DNA from: CALBPI01 sp038533155
Lineage (GTDB): Bacteria; Pseudomonadota; Gammaproteobacteria; Steroidobacterales; Woeseiaceae
Length of the DNA stretch: 33,389 nt
NCBI GenBank assembly: GCA_038533155.1
Contig: JBCAZH010000034.1
Span: 1 to 33,389, forward strand
Direction of reading: 5' to 3'
Positions 1 to 8,800 of the stretch are shown piece after piece; positions within the stretch are counted from its first letter, which is position 1, and each line of letters opens with the position of its first letter. The notes under the pieces are model-generated. The model was not told the origin of the DNA, did not search any database, and saw only the letters and a list, made by a program, of their open reading frames with translations. Made by a program: the position numbers and the translations under genes.

Positions 1-72
1 GTTCTTGATCAGTTGCCATGTGGTCGATCCCCCCGACGAGCCAAGGCATAGGTCGACTGGATACTGACGGTC

Positions 73-90
73 TTTGACAGCGCTGTCAAA
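73..90. promoter_or_regulatory. LacI-type operator, GH3 unit
   Basis: Perfect 18-bp palindrome TTTGACAGCGCTGTCAAA with the central CG dyad typical of LacI-family operators. Its left half contains TTGACA (74-79), which would serve as a -35 box with TAGAAC (97-102) as a weak -10 at 17-bp spacing. An alternative promoter has GATACT (60-65) as -10, placing the operator at +1. The same core recurs at 4708 and 22369, ahead of the other two units of the locus. The LacI regulator encoded at 16816-17853 is the obvious ligand (inference). Confidence 0.85.
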
Positions 91-92
91 CG

Positions 93-2369
93 TTGCTAGA
101 ACAGCGATCCGTTAGCGCTGCATTACAGGGGGCCAAGATCAGCGCCCAAGAACACACAACTTACGGCCCAACCGATATCGAATCGCGCATTGCCGGTTTG
201 CTGTCGCGCATGACGCTGCGCGAAAAAGTCGGTCAACTGGTACAAGCGGATGCGAGCTGGGGCTATCCCCCCGACTATCTGGGGGACCGTCTGCGCGCCG
301 GCGACCTCGGTTCGGTGCTGAACCTGGCTAATCGAGATTATGTGAATACCTTGCAGCGTATCGCTGTCGAGGAAAGCCGTCTCGGCATACCGTTGTTGGT
401 CGGTCGCGACGTCATCCATGGATTTCGTCACGTCATGCCCATTCCGCTGGGTCAGGCGGCGAGTTGGGATGTTTTGCTGGTCGAACAGGCGGCACGATGT
501 GCAGCACTCGAAGCTGCGCGCGTCGGAATCAACTGGACTTTTGCGCCGATGATCGACATCGCGCGGGATGCACGCTGGGGGCGGATTGCAGAGAGCCCAG
601 GTGAGGACCCGGTGCTCGCGGGCGCAATGGCTCGAGCAATGGTGCGCGGCTTCCAAACGGACGATCTCGCCGCGCCCGAAGCCGTCGCTGCGTGTGCGAA
701 ACACTTCGCGGCTTATGGCGCGGTCGATGGGGGTCGCGATTACGCCACGACCAACGTGCCGCGCAACGAACTCAGGAACGTCTACCTGCCGCCCTTCAAA
801 GCCGCTGTAGACGCCGGTGTGGCGTCAGTGATGACGTCGTTCAGCGATATCGATGGCGTGCCTGCGAGTGCCAATGACTTTCTGCTGCGCGACGTATTGC
901 GTGACGAATGGCAGTTCGACGGCATGGTCGTCAGCGATTGGGACTCGGTTTCGCAATTATCGATTCACGGCTTGACGGCGGATGACCGCGACGCAGCTCG
1001 ACAAGCGATTGGTGCGGGTGTCGACATGGAGATGAACGGACCGTGCTACCCCGGCCATCTCATCGAGTTGGTCGAACACGGACAAGTTGCTGAGTCGACG
1101 ATCGATCAAGCCGTGGCCAACGTGTTGCGGTTGAAGTTTCGTTTGGGTTTGTTCGAACGACCCTTTGTTGACGACGATACGGTGCCCACGCTCAACGAAC
1201 CGCAGCTTCGGGCCGTCGCAAGGAAACTTGCCCGTAACAGTGTCGTGATGTTGAAGAACGACGAGCAAGCATTGCCACTGCGCCCTGACGGGCTCTCGCG
1301 AGTGGCGCTGCTTGGGCCGCTCGCCCATGCGCCCTATCAGCAGTTAGGTACGTGGGTGTTCGATGGCGACCCCGAGCTGAGCATCACGCTTCGCGATGCA
1401 CTCGAGGCTGCGCTACCGGACACCGTTGCGCTCGATTATCACCGGGTGATGCAGCACTCCCGGTCGCTCGACATGCCTGAGCTGGAAGCTGCGCTCGCGG
1501 ATGTCGAGCGAGCCGATGTTGTGATCCTCGGGTTGGGCGAAGAATCCATCTTGTCCGGCGAGGCCCATTGCCGCGCGAATATCGACTTGCCAGGTTCTCA
1601 GACGACGTTGTTGCGCGCCGTACGCGCCATGGGTAAACCCGTGATCGGTGTGATTCTGGCAGGCAGGCCACTTACGTTGAGCACCGTTATTGATGAGTTC
1701 GATGCGTTGCTCTACGCCTGGCATCCTGGCATTGAAGCGGGGCCCGCACTCGTCGACCTGTTACTCGGCAAAATCTCACCGTCGGGCAAGTTGCCGGTCA
1801 GCTTCCCGAGTGTCGTTGGTCAGATTCCGATCCACTACAACCATAAACGTGGCGGTAAACCGCCGAGTCCGGATCAAGTGGCACACATTGATGCGTTGGA
1901 TACGCGTGCGCCCCAGACTTCGGTAGGGATGACGAGCTACTACCTGGACGCTGGCTATGAGCCGCTGTTTCCTTTCGGTTTCGGCTTGTCGTACGGCGAG
2001 TTCCACTACCATGACCTGCAACTCGTCAGTGACCGCTTGGCGCCCGACGCGACACTTAAGCTGTCGGTCGAGCTCTCCAATCACGGTGAGTACGACGCCG
2101 AGGAGGTGGTGCAAGTCTACGTTCGCGACTTGGTCGGCTCTGTGACCCGACCTGTGCGGGAGCTAAAGGCATTTCAGCGAGTCCATGTACCCGCCGCATC
2201 GACATGCCACGTAGCATTCGAGATTCCGGTAAGCGACCTGGGCTTCTACGGTCGCGATGATCGATGGTCGATCGAGCCTGGTGCGTTTCAGGTCTGGGTC
2301 GGCGGCGACGCCAACGCGGCACTGGCCGCGGAGTTTGAGATAACCACGCCCGAGGGGGGCAATCCATGA
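93..2369 (+). CDS. GH3 beta-glucosidase (BglX-like), probably cytoplasmic
   Basis: Family 3 glycoside hydrolase of about 745-758 aa, releasing terminal glucose from beta-glucan oligosaccharides. The N-terminal TIM barrel has the family opening RMTLREKVGQLVQ, the KHFAAYG motif and the nucleophile Asp in VVSDWDSV (codon at 936). The second domain carries the ILGLGEE...SGEAHCR region, where the acid/base Glu is expected, then FPFGFGLSY, and the protein ends in a fibronectin-III-like domain. No signal peptide is visible, so it probably acts on imported oligosaccharides. The start is uncertain: TTG at 93 abuts the operator and lacks a Shine-Dalgarno. AGGGGG at 127-132 sits 5 nt before an in-frame ATC at 138. 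The next ATG, at 210, falls inside the conserved domain. The stop overlaps the next gene by 4 bp (ATGA). Linkage to beta-1,3-glucan comes from the neighbours; GH3 alone does not fix the linkage. Confidence 0.92.
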   Translation: MLEQRSVSAALQGAKISAQEHTTYGPTDIESRIAGLLSRMTLREKVGQLVQADASWGYPPDYLGDRLRAGDLGSVLNLANRDYVNTLQRIAVEESRLGIPLLVGRDVIHGFRHVMPIPLGQAASWDVLLVEQAARCAALEAARVGINWTFAPMIDIARDARWGRIAESPGEDPVLAGAMARAMVRGFQTDDLAAPEAVAACAKHFAAYGAVDGGRDYATTNVPRNELRNVYLPPFKAAVDAGVASVMTSFSDIDGVPASANDFLLRDVLRDEWQFDGMVVSDWDSVSQLSIHGLTADDRDAARQAIGAGVDMEMNGPCYPGHLIELVEHGQVAESTIDQAVANVLRLKFRLGLFERPFVDDDTVPTLNEPQLRAVARKLARNSVVMLKNDEQALPLRPDGLSRVALLGPLAHAPYQQLGTWVFDGDPELSITLRDALEAALPDTVALDYHRVMQHSRSLDMPELEAALADVERADVVILGLGEESILSGEAHCRANIDLPGSQTTLLRAVRAMGKPVIGVILAGRPLTLSTVIDEFDALLYAWHPGIEAGPALVDLLLGKISPSGKLPVSFPSVVGQIPIHYNHKRGGKPPSPDQVAHIDALDTRAPQTSVGMTSYYLDAGYEPLFPFGFGLSYGEFHYHDLQLVSDRLAPDATLKLSVELSNHGEYDAEEVVQVYVRDLVGSVTRPVRELKAFQRVHVPAASTCHVAFEIPVSDLGFYGRDDRWSIEPGAFQVWVGGDANAALAAEFEITTPEGGNP

Positions 2370-3418
2370 AATCACGAGGAGGGGAAGGCGTGATTCAACG
2401 AGCCATTGTATTGTTGGTGGTATCGCTACTGTGTGCGTGCACCAACGAATCAGAACAAGAAACCAAAAGCGATACCGCCATGTTGAAACAAACCACCGCT
2501 GATCTCGTTCAGGGCACAGTCATGGCTGTGGCGTATTCCGGGTTCCGCGAAGGTCAGCATCCAGATCGGGGTCAGGGCGCAAACAACCCGAGCCGCGAGG
2601 AGATTCTGGAAGACCTGAACATTCTTGTCGCCAATGACTTCAATCTCATTCGGTTGTACGACGCAGGTGAGAACTCACGAACGACGCTGGAGCTGATTCG
2701 TGAGCAAGGCTTACCGATCAAGGTATTGCAGGGAATTTGGTTGAACGCCGAGTTTTCTAATCACGAAGGGTGTCCTTGGCTCAATGAACCCATCCCAGAG
2801 GCGGAGTTGGCCGCCAACGTTATTGCGAATGACGCGGAAGTTGCGCGAGCCATCGGCCTTGCCAATGAATTCGACGACGTCATTGTGTCGGTTAACGTCG
2901 GTAATGAGGCGTTAGTGGATTGGACCGATCATATGGTGCCGCTGCCTTCGATGATCGAACACGTCCGTACAGTGCGTCAGGCGATTCAGCAACCGGTGAC
3001 GGTGGCAGAAAACTACGAGTGGTGGATCGCAAGTGGCGCGACACTCGCCAAGGAGCTGGATTTCGTCGGCGTTCATACCTACCCGGCCTGGGAAGGCAAA
3101 ACGATCGACGAGGGTTTGAGCTACACGGTCGAGAACATGCAACGCGTTCATGAAGCGCTGCCGGAATCACCGCTTGCGATTCTGGAGGCAGGCTGGGCGA
3201 CGACAGCCTCCGAATTTGGTGATCGAGCGAGCGAGGCGAATCAAGCCCGCTATTTCGACGAGCTCATGACGTGGGCGACTGATGTTAACGTTACTGTGTT
3301 CTTTTTTGAGGCGTTCGACGAACCCTGGAAAGGTAACCCCGACAACGCTGACGGTGCCGAGAAACACTGGGGACTGTTCTTTGTTGATCGCTCGCCTAAG
3401 GCTCGGTTCCGTCGGTAG
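2366..3418 (+). CDS. GH17 beta-1,3-glucanase-like lipoprotein
   Basis: Clan GH-A TIM-barrel enzyme of family 17, expected to hydrolyse or transglycosylate beta-1,3-glucan chains. The proton-donor Glu is in VNVGNEAL (residue 181 from this ATG) and the nucleophile Glu in LAILEAGWAT (residue 274). FFFEAFDEPWKG near the end is also family-typical. The N-terminus has a hydrophobic stretch followed by LCAC, a lipobox, so the protein should be membrane-anchored on the periplasmic or surface side. The ATG at 2366 overlaps the GH3 stop and is preceded by GAGGGGGG with 6-nt spacing. A GTG at 2390 has an equally good AGGAGGGG and would shorten the signal peptide by 8 residues. It lies in an operon with GH3 and the following LysR gene. 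Confidence 0.88.
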   Translation: MKSRGGEGVIQRAIVLLVVSLLCACTNESEQETKSDTAMLKQTTADLVQGTVMAVAYSGFREGQHPDRGQGANNPSREEILEDLNILVANDFNLIRLYDAGENSRTTLELIREQGLPIKVLQGIWLNAEFSNHEGCPWLNEPIPEAELAANVIANDAEVARAIGLANEFDDVIVSVNVGNEALVDWTDHMVPLPSMIEHVRTVRQAIQQPVTVAENYEWWIASGATLAKELDFVGVHTYPAWEGKTIDEGLSYTVENMQRVHEALPESPLAILEAGWATTASEFGDRASEANQARYFDELMTWATDVNVTVFFFEAFDEPWKGNPDNADGAEKHWGLFFVDRSPKARFRR

Positions 3419-3427
3419 CTATCCGCG

Positions 3428-4321
3428 GTGAGTAAACTGGCAACCACATCACTCCGTGGGCTGCGCACGTTTTGCGTTGCCGCACGCTACGCCAGTTTCC
3501 GCGCTGCGGCTGAGGCGCTGTATGTGACGCCTTCGGCGGTCAGCCACCAGGTTCGATCGTTGGAAGAACATCTCGGTATCGCGCTGTTTCACCGCAGCAG
3601 TCGAGATATTTCACTGACGGAGAATGGCCGAGCCTTGTACGAGGAAGTCGCGCCGCTGATCGATCAAATCGATACCATCGTGAGCCATTATCGGTCAGGC
3701 ACACGGCGGACAACGGTGCGCATTTCGGTGCAGCCCTTTTTCGGTAGTGAGTACTTCGTACCGCGATTGCGAGATTTCACGGCGAAACACCCTGAGATCG
3801 ATATCCAGGTTGGTACTAGCGATGAAGCTTCCGAGAAACATCCGGCCGACGCCGATTTGTCGGTCCGCCTGTTCTCAGCACCACCGACTGGCTTCGCGCA
3901 CAAGCCGCTGTTTCCGCTCCGTCTGGTCGCCGCGGGTTCACCGGAATTCAAAAAGTCGATCAAACGCAAGAACGGTCGGATCATCAGTGATTTTCCGCTG
4001 ATCGTTCATGAAACGCTGTCGAAAGCTTGGCCGATGTGGTCGGAGCAGACGGGCACCGGCTTGCCGGATCCGCCGAAAATCACGCGCTTCGATTCGATGA
4101 TCGCTGTCGTGCGGGCCGCTCAGCGCGGTCTAGGCGGCGCATTGGTACCGATGCCAATGGGCGAGTTGTGGTTTGAAGAAGGCAGTATCGTTCGGCTGTT
4201 CGACGATGAACTCCTTATGGGCAGTGCGTACTATTTGATCTGGAAACCCGACAACAAGGAACGCGATAGTGTGCGATCCCTGCGGGAATGGATTCTTGCG
4301 ACGTTCACCGGAGAACGGTGA
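3428..4321 (+). CDS. LysR-family transcriptional regulator (GcvA-like)
   Basis: DNA-binding regulator of 297 aa, the usual LysR length. The N-terminal winged helix-turn-helix is clear: FRAAAEALYVTPSAVSHQVR followed by LEEHLGIALFHRSSR. The rest fits a periplasmic-binding-like effector domain. The GTG start at 3428 lies 9 bp after the GH17 stop, so it is transcribed with GH3-GH17. This is unusual, because LysR genes are more often divergent from their targets. Target and inducer are unknown; a second layer of control on glucan genes is an inference from position. The 3' end forms the stem of the terminator at 4305-4329. Confidence 0.9.
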   Translation: MSKLATTSLRGLRTFCVAARYASFRAAAEALYVTPSAVSHQVRSLEEHLGIALFHRSSRDISLTENGRALYEEVAPLIDQIDTIVSHYRSGTRRTTVRISVQPFFGSEYFVPRLRDFTAKHPEIDIQVGTSDEASEKHPADADLSVRLFSAPPTGFAHKPLFPLRLVAAGSPEFKKSIKRKNGRIISDFPLIVHETLSKAWPMWSEQTGTGLPDPPKITRFDSMIAVVRAAQRGLGGALVPMPMGELWFEEGSIVRLFDDELLMGSAYYLIWKPDNKERDSVRSLREWILATFTGER

Positions 4322-4329
4322 GTTTTTTT
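4305..4329 (+). terminator. Rho-independent terminator after LysR gene
   Basis: Stem TCACCG (4305-4310), loop GAGAA, stem CGGTGA (4316-4321), one G, then seven T (4323-4329). It overlaps the LysR stop codon and closes the GH3-GH17-LysR unit. Confidence 0.85.
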
Positions 4330-4453
4330 CACGTCGAGACCGAAAAACATTCGTTTGTGCTGTGGGGCTGACGGCCCTATCTTGACGCTGTCTTGAACAC
4401 AACGGCGGCGCTCCCCCCCCCATTTTTGCCGTCAGCGTATGGAGGACAGAAAA

Positions 4454-4648
4454 ATGTTCGATAAAACCAAAAATCGTCGAGATGCATTCGCGTTCAGCTT
4501 CCGCGGTTATCGGGCTATGGCAGGTGTCGTCGCACCGGTGATCGTCTCTGATGAGCGGTTCCGCAACCGGCGCAAATCGGATCCTGCGAATCACCATAAC
4601 GCGCCCGCCTCACATAATTGGGTGCCCGCGGAACAAGCAGGCTGCTGA
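4454..4648 (+). CDS. Possible small ORF, unknown (64 aa)
   Basis: This lies in the 480-bp space between the LysR and GH16 genes. An ATG at 4454 follows GGAGGA (4441-4446) with good spacing and opens a 64-codon frame rich in Arg, Asn and Ala. I see no signal peptide, membrane segment or known motif, and no convincing promoter. It ends about 60 bp before the LacI operator of the GH16 unit. It could be a real small protein or chance. The rest of 4330-4802 holds a run of nine C (4413-4421), the operator/promoter at 4708-4740 and an untranslated leader. Confidence 0.3.
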   Translation: MFDKTKNRRDAFAFSFRGYRAMAGVVAPVIVSDERFRNRRKSDPANHHNAPASHNWVPAEQAGC

Positions 4649-4707
4649 CAGTTCATTGCATTTGAAGACAATTTTGCGTTGTCGATTTGGTGTCCAAAAG
4701 ATGCCAA

Positions 4708-4740
4708 ATTGACAACGCTGTCATCGTTTGTTACTTCTAG
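4708..4740 (+). promoter_or_regulatory. LacI-type operator and promoter, GH16 unit
   Basis: ATTGACAACGCTGTCATC (4708-4725) matches the 73-90 palindrome except for one change in the centre and the outermost bases. TTGACA (4709-4714) is a full -35 box inside the operator. TACTTC (4732-4737) is a weak -10 at 17-bp spacing. Repressor binding would block the -35. The leader to the GH16 ATG is then about 60 nt. Confidence 0.8.
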
Positions 4741-4802
4741 CGTCGAGATAGCAGTTCCACAGGCAAGTTAGGCACTGCGTTTCACGTTTGGGGGGACAAT
4801 CC

Positions 4803-5753
4803 ATGACTTCGTCTTATTGCGCGACGTGGCGCAATCTCGCTGCCATTGGTGCGGCACTGATTCTATCTTCGTGTGGCGGTAGCGATCGTCCGGAGCCACT
4901 GAGCGATGTGGAGGTCGCGCCACCGCTGGCAGTACCACCTCAAAGCAACGTTAACATCAGCAACCCGACTCTGACCGTTGCGATGAACAACGAGGTCTCG
5001 CCGGGCGAGCAGTTGACGCTGGTGTTCAGCGATGAGTTTGACGGCAACGGCCTAGATCCAGAAGTCTGGTTTTTCGAAGAAGGTGACGGCAGCCAGTACG
5101 GCATTCCGGGGTGGGGCAACAACGAGTTGCAGTACTACCTCCCAGACAGCGCCCAACTCGCCAATGGCATGTTGACCATTACCGCGCGCGAGCAGCGACT
5201 CGGAACATTTGAATACACCTCTGCGCGGATCAACACTCGCGACCGTTTCGCGTTCCAGTACGGTCGAATTGAAGCACGCATGCGATTGCCGGGTGGTCAG
5301 GGATTGTGGCCAGCGTTTTGGTTGCTGTCACAGGACAGCCCCTACGGTACGTGGGCGGCCAGCGGCGAAATCGACATTATGGAGGCGATCAACTTGGGCG
5401 GCACCGGGGGCAATCAAGTCTTCGGCACGATCCACTACGGCGCTGAGTTCCCTGGCAACCTCTCGACGTCTGAAACCTACATCGTGCCATCCAACCCGCA
5501 AGAAGAATTTCATGTGTATGCAGTGGAGTGGGATGCCACCGAGATCCGCTGGTATGTCGACGACGTGATGTACGCAGCGATGAGCAACTGGAACTCATCC
5601 AATGGGCCATACCCGGCGCCGTTCGATCACGAGTTCTACATCATTTTCAATGTTGCCGTGGGTGGCAACTTCCCAGGCGCGCCGGCCGCGAACACTGTGT
5701 TCCCGGTCACGATGGATGTCGACTGGGTGCGCGTCTATTCAGGAGAGCCCTGA
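4803..5753 (+). CDS. GH16 endo-beta-1,3-glucanase (laminarinase) lipoprotein
   Basis: Family 16 beta-jelly-roll enzyme cutting internal beta-1,3 (or mixed-linkage) glucan bonds; 316 aa from the ATG at 4803. The catalytic signature GEIDIMEAI gives nucleophile Glu189, Asp191 and acid/base Glu194. Other family marks are LVFSDEFDG, WGNNELQYY, GRIEARMRLPGGQGLWPAFW and the closing DVDWVRVY strand. The N-terminus is a lipoprotein signal with LSSC lipobox, followed by a short Pro/Ser linker, so it sits on the outer membrane or surface. ATG 4803 is chosen over an in-frame TTG at 4788 because GGGGGG precedes it; the leader GGGGGGACAATCC resembles that of the GH17 gene at 2366. It is the first gene of unit 2. 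Confidence 0.95.
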   Translation: MTSSYCATWRNLAAIGAALILSSCGGSDRPEPLSDVEVAPPLAVPPQSNVNISNPTLTVAMNNEVSPGEQLTLVFSDEFDGNGLDPEVWFFEEGDGSQYGIPGWGNNELQYYLPDSAQLANGMLTITAREQRLGTFEYTSARINTRDRFAFQYGRIEARMRLPGGQGLWPAFWLLSQDSPYGTWAASGEIDIMEAINLGGTGGNQVFGTIHYGAEFPGNLSTSETYIVPSNPQEEFHVYAVEWDATEIRWYVDDVMYAAMSNWNSSNGPYPAPFDHEFYIIFNVAVGGNFPGAPAANTVFPVTMDVDWVRVYSGEP

Positions 5754-5843
5754 TCCGGAAAGTGCCGTAAGGCCAATCAGGGGGGAGCGGTTCGCGACAG
5801 GCCAGGAGGGGGTTGCGCGAATCGAAAATAACAATGACCGGAC

Positions 5844-5860
5844 CCAGCGTCAGTCGCTGG
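5844..5860 (+). other. Intercistronic hairpin before the repeat-protein gene
   Basis: CCAGCG, loop TCAGT, CGCTGG form a perfect 6-bp stem 22 nt before the ATG at 5883. No T-run follows, so it is not an intrinsic terminator. A role in mRNA stability or processing between GH16 and the next gene is a guess. Confidence 0.45.
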
Positions 5861-5882
5861 ATAATTCATGGGACACGACAAC

Positions 5883-8800
5883 ATGTTTGTATCGAGAAGC
5901 CACCGCGCCGTGCGCGCGCTGACCGCAGTGCTATCCACTTTGGCGCTTGCAGGGTGTTTTGGCACAGGGGATGGACCTGAGCCAATCGCCGGAACGCCGG
6001 CACCACCGCCGCCGCCGCTGCCGCCAGGCTTCTGCGATGCCATTAATTTTGAAGACGCCTGTGATCCGGTGGGGATTGCAAACTTCGCAGGTGGTGCGAC
6101 CACGCTGGTTCAGAACCCGAACGCGAGTGGCATCAACACGAGCGAACAAGTCGCTCAGATGCAGAAGTTTACCGATCAGCCGTTCGGCGGTACCACGCTG
6201 GCGACGCCAAGCAGCATCGATTTCACTCAGGGTGAAGCCTTTACGATGAAGGTGCTGTCACCTCGGCAAGTGCCCGTCCTATTTAAGTTCGAAGGTCTTG
6301 ATCGGGAGCGCTCGCTCGAACATTCAGGTAGCAACACGTGGGAGACCTTGTGCTTCGATTTCTCGAATGACACAGCCGGCAATCCCGTAACCGGAATCAC
6401 CGTAATCTTCGATCTCGGTGTTCAAGGTGACGCCGCCAACGATCCCAACAACTGGACCTTCTTCTACGACGATATCGAGCAAGTAGAGAGTTGCGCTGGC
6501 GTGCCGCAAGGCACGACGTTGCCGGTCGACTTTGAGGACGATCCTGCAACCTACAACTTCGGCGCCGACGCGGGCTTTGGCGGCGGTGCCTCTTCGGTCA
6601 TCGCGAACCCGCAATCCAACACCATCAACACGAGTGCGCAAGTTGCACAAATGCAGAAGTTCATGGGTGAGGTGTTCGGCGGCAGCACATTGAGCCTGGC
6701 GGAGAACGTGGACTTCTCGAATGGTGAAGCGATTCGGATGAAGGTCTGGTCGCAACGCGAAGTGCCGGTGCTGTTCAAATTTGAAGGTCTCGATCAGGAG
6801 CGCTCTGTTACCCACACCGGCGGTAGTGAGTGGCAAGACCTGTGCTTTGACTTCGCAGGCTCAACCTCGGGGCCGGCCAGCAATGCCCTGACGTTCATCT
6901 TTGATCTTGGTGTCGCCGGTGACGCGATGAACGATCCAGACAATTGGACGTTCTTGTACGACGACATTCGCCAGGTCGCGGACTGCTCGACCGGCGGTGG
7001 CGGCGGTGGGTCCTCCACATTGCCCACCCTCGACTTCGAAGGTGGTGCAGGCGGTGCGGACTTCGCCTGGACGGTGTTTGAAAACGGTGACAACCCGGGT
7101 GTGGCATTCATCGCCAATCCGGATGCGTCTGGCATCAACACTTCCGCCACTGTGGCCGAGTTCACCGTTCGCGATGCGGGTCAGGATTTCGCGGGCGCCT
7201 CAACCGACGGTCTACCGACTTTCACATTGGACGCTTCGAATGCTGTTGTGACCATCAACGTGTGGAAGTCAGTCATCAGCAACATCGGTATCAAATTCGA
7301 AAATGCGACCCAAGGTTCAACCGGGGAAATTCTGGTCCCGAACACGGTCACGAACGAGTGGGAGGAGCTGACCTTTGACTTCTCCGGCGTGATTGGAGAA
7401 GGCGTTAACACGGATATCACGCGTCTTGTGATTTTCCCCGATTTCGCGCCGCGCGATCAGGACAACATCGTCTACATCGACAACATCACTTTCGGTGATG
7501 GTTCGGGCTCAGGCGGCGGTGGTGGTGGGGGTGGCGGAATGTCCGCACCGGCCACAACGGACTTCGAGTCTGGCGACTTTACGTTTAACGATTTCGGTGG
7601 TGGTGTCGGCAGCATCCAAGCAAACCCCGATACCTCCGGCATCAACCCTAGCGCGAACGCCGCTCGGATTCAGAAGTTCGCGGGTGAAGTCTTCGGTGGC
7701 ACGACGCTCGCACTTCCGGGCGACGTCGACTTCACAAACGGCGAGGCCTACAACATCAAGGTCTACGCAACGCGTATGGTCGATGTCTTGTTCAAGCTGG
7801 AAGGTCTGAACCAAGAAAGAACCGTGACGCATGGCGGCACCGGTTGGGAAACCTTGTGCTTTGACTTCACGGGCGCGACCGGTGGTAACCCGGCCACGGA
7901 CTTCACATTCATCTTCGACAACGGCACCGCGGGTGACGCAGCGGGCGATCCTGATAACTGGACGTTCTTCGTCGACGATATTGAACAAACCGCTAGCTGT
8001 GGCGGCGGCGGTGGTGGCGGTGCCAGCGGCGTCTCCATCGACTTCGAAGCCGACCCAATGACCTACGATTTCGGTCCGGACGGCGGTTTCGGCGGCGGTG
8101 CATCTTCAGTCATCGCGAATCCGCAGACGACCGGCAACGACAGTGCGCAAGTTGCGCGTATGCAGAAGTTCGCTGCAGAGCCGTTCGGAGGCAGCACGCT
8201 GGCTCTGGACGCTGCCATCGACTTTGCTGAAGGAACCGCCTTTACGATGAACGTTTGGTCGACCCGCGAAGTACCTGTGCTATTCAAGCTCGAGGGACTG
8301 GATCGCGAACGCACGGTCAACCACACCGGCGGTAGCGAATGGCAGTCGCTGTGCTTCGATTTCACCGGCGATACGACGGGCAATCCGTCGAGCGCAATCA
8401 CGTTTATTTTCGAGAACGGCGTGAACGGTGATGCAACGAACGATCCGGACAACTGGACGTTCTATTTTGATGACATCACGCAGGTCGCCGATTGTGGTGT
8501 CCCGGCCGCTGCCTTCCCGATCGACTTCGAGGCGGACCCTGCTTCGTATGACTTCGGACCCGATGCAGGCTTCGGCGGTGGTGCTTCGACCGTCATTGCC
8601 AACCCACAAACGACCGGCAACGACAGTGCGCAAGTCGCGCGCATGCAAAAGTTCATGGCCGAAACGTTCGGTGGTAGCACATTGGCATTGGGTGGCAATG
8701 TCGATTTCTCTGCCGGCGAAGCGTTTACGATGAATGTTTGGTCGACACGCAGCGTTCCGGTGCTCTTCAAATTCGAAGGGCTTGATCGTGAACGCATGCT

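Noticed and set aside
1..72. Tail of an upstream gene at the left edge
   Set aside because: The stretch is too short to support any reading frame or motif.
5748..5782. CCCTGAT/ATCAGGG inverted repeat after the GH16 stop, as a terminator
   Set aside because: The loop is 21 nt, the stem 7 bp, and no T-run follows; unit 2 probably continues through it.
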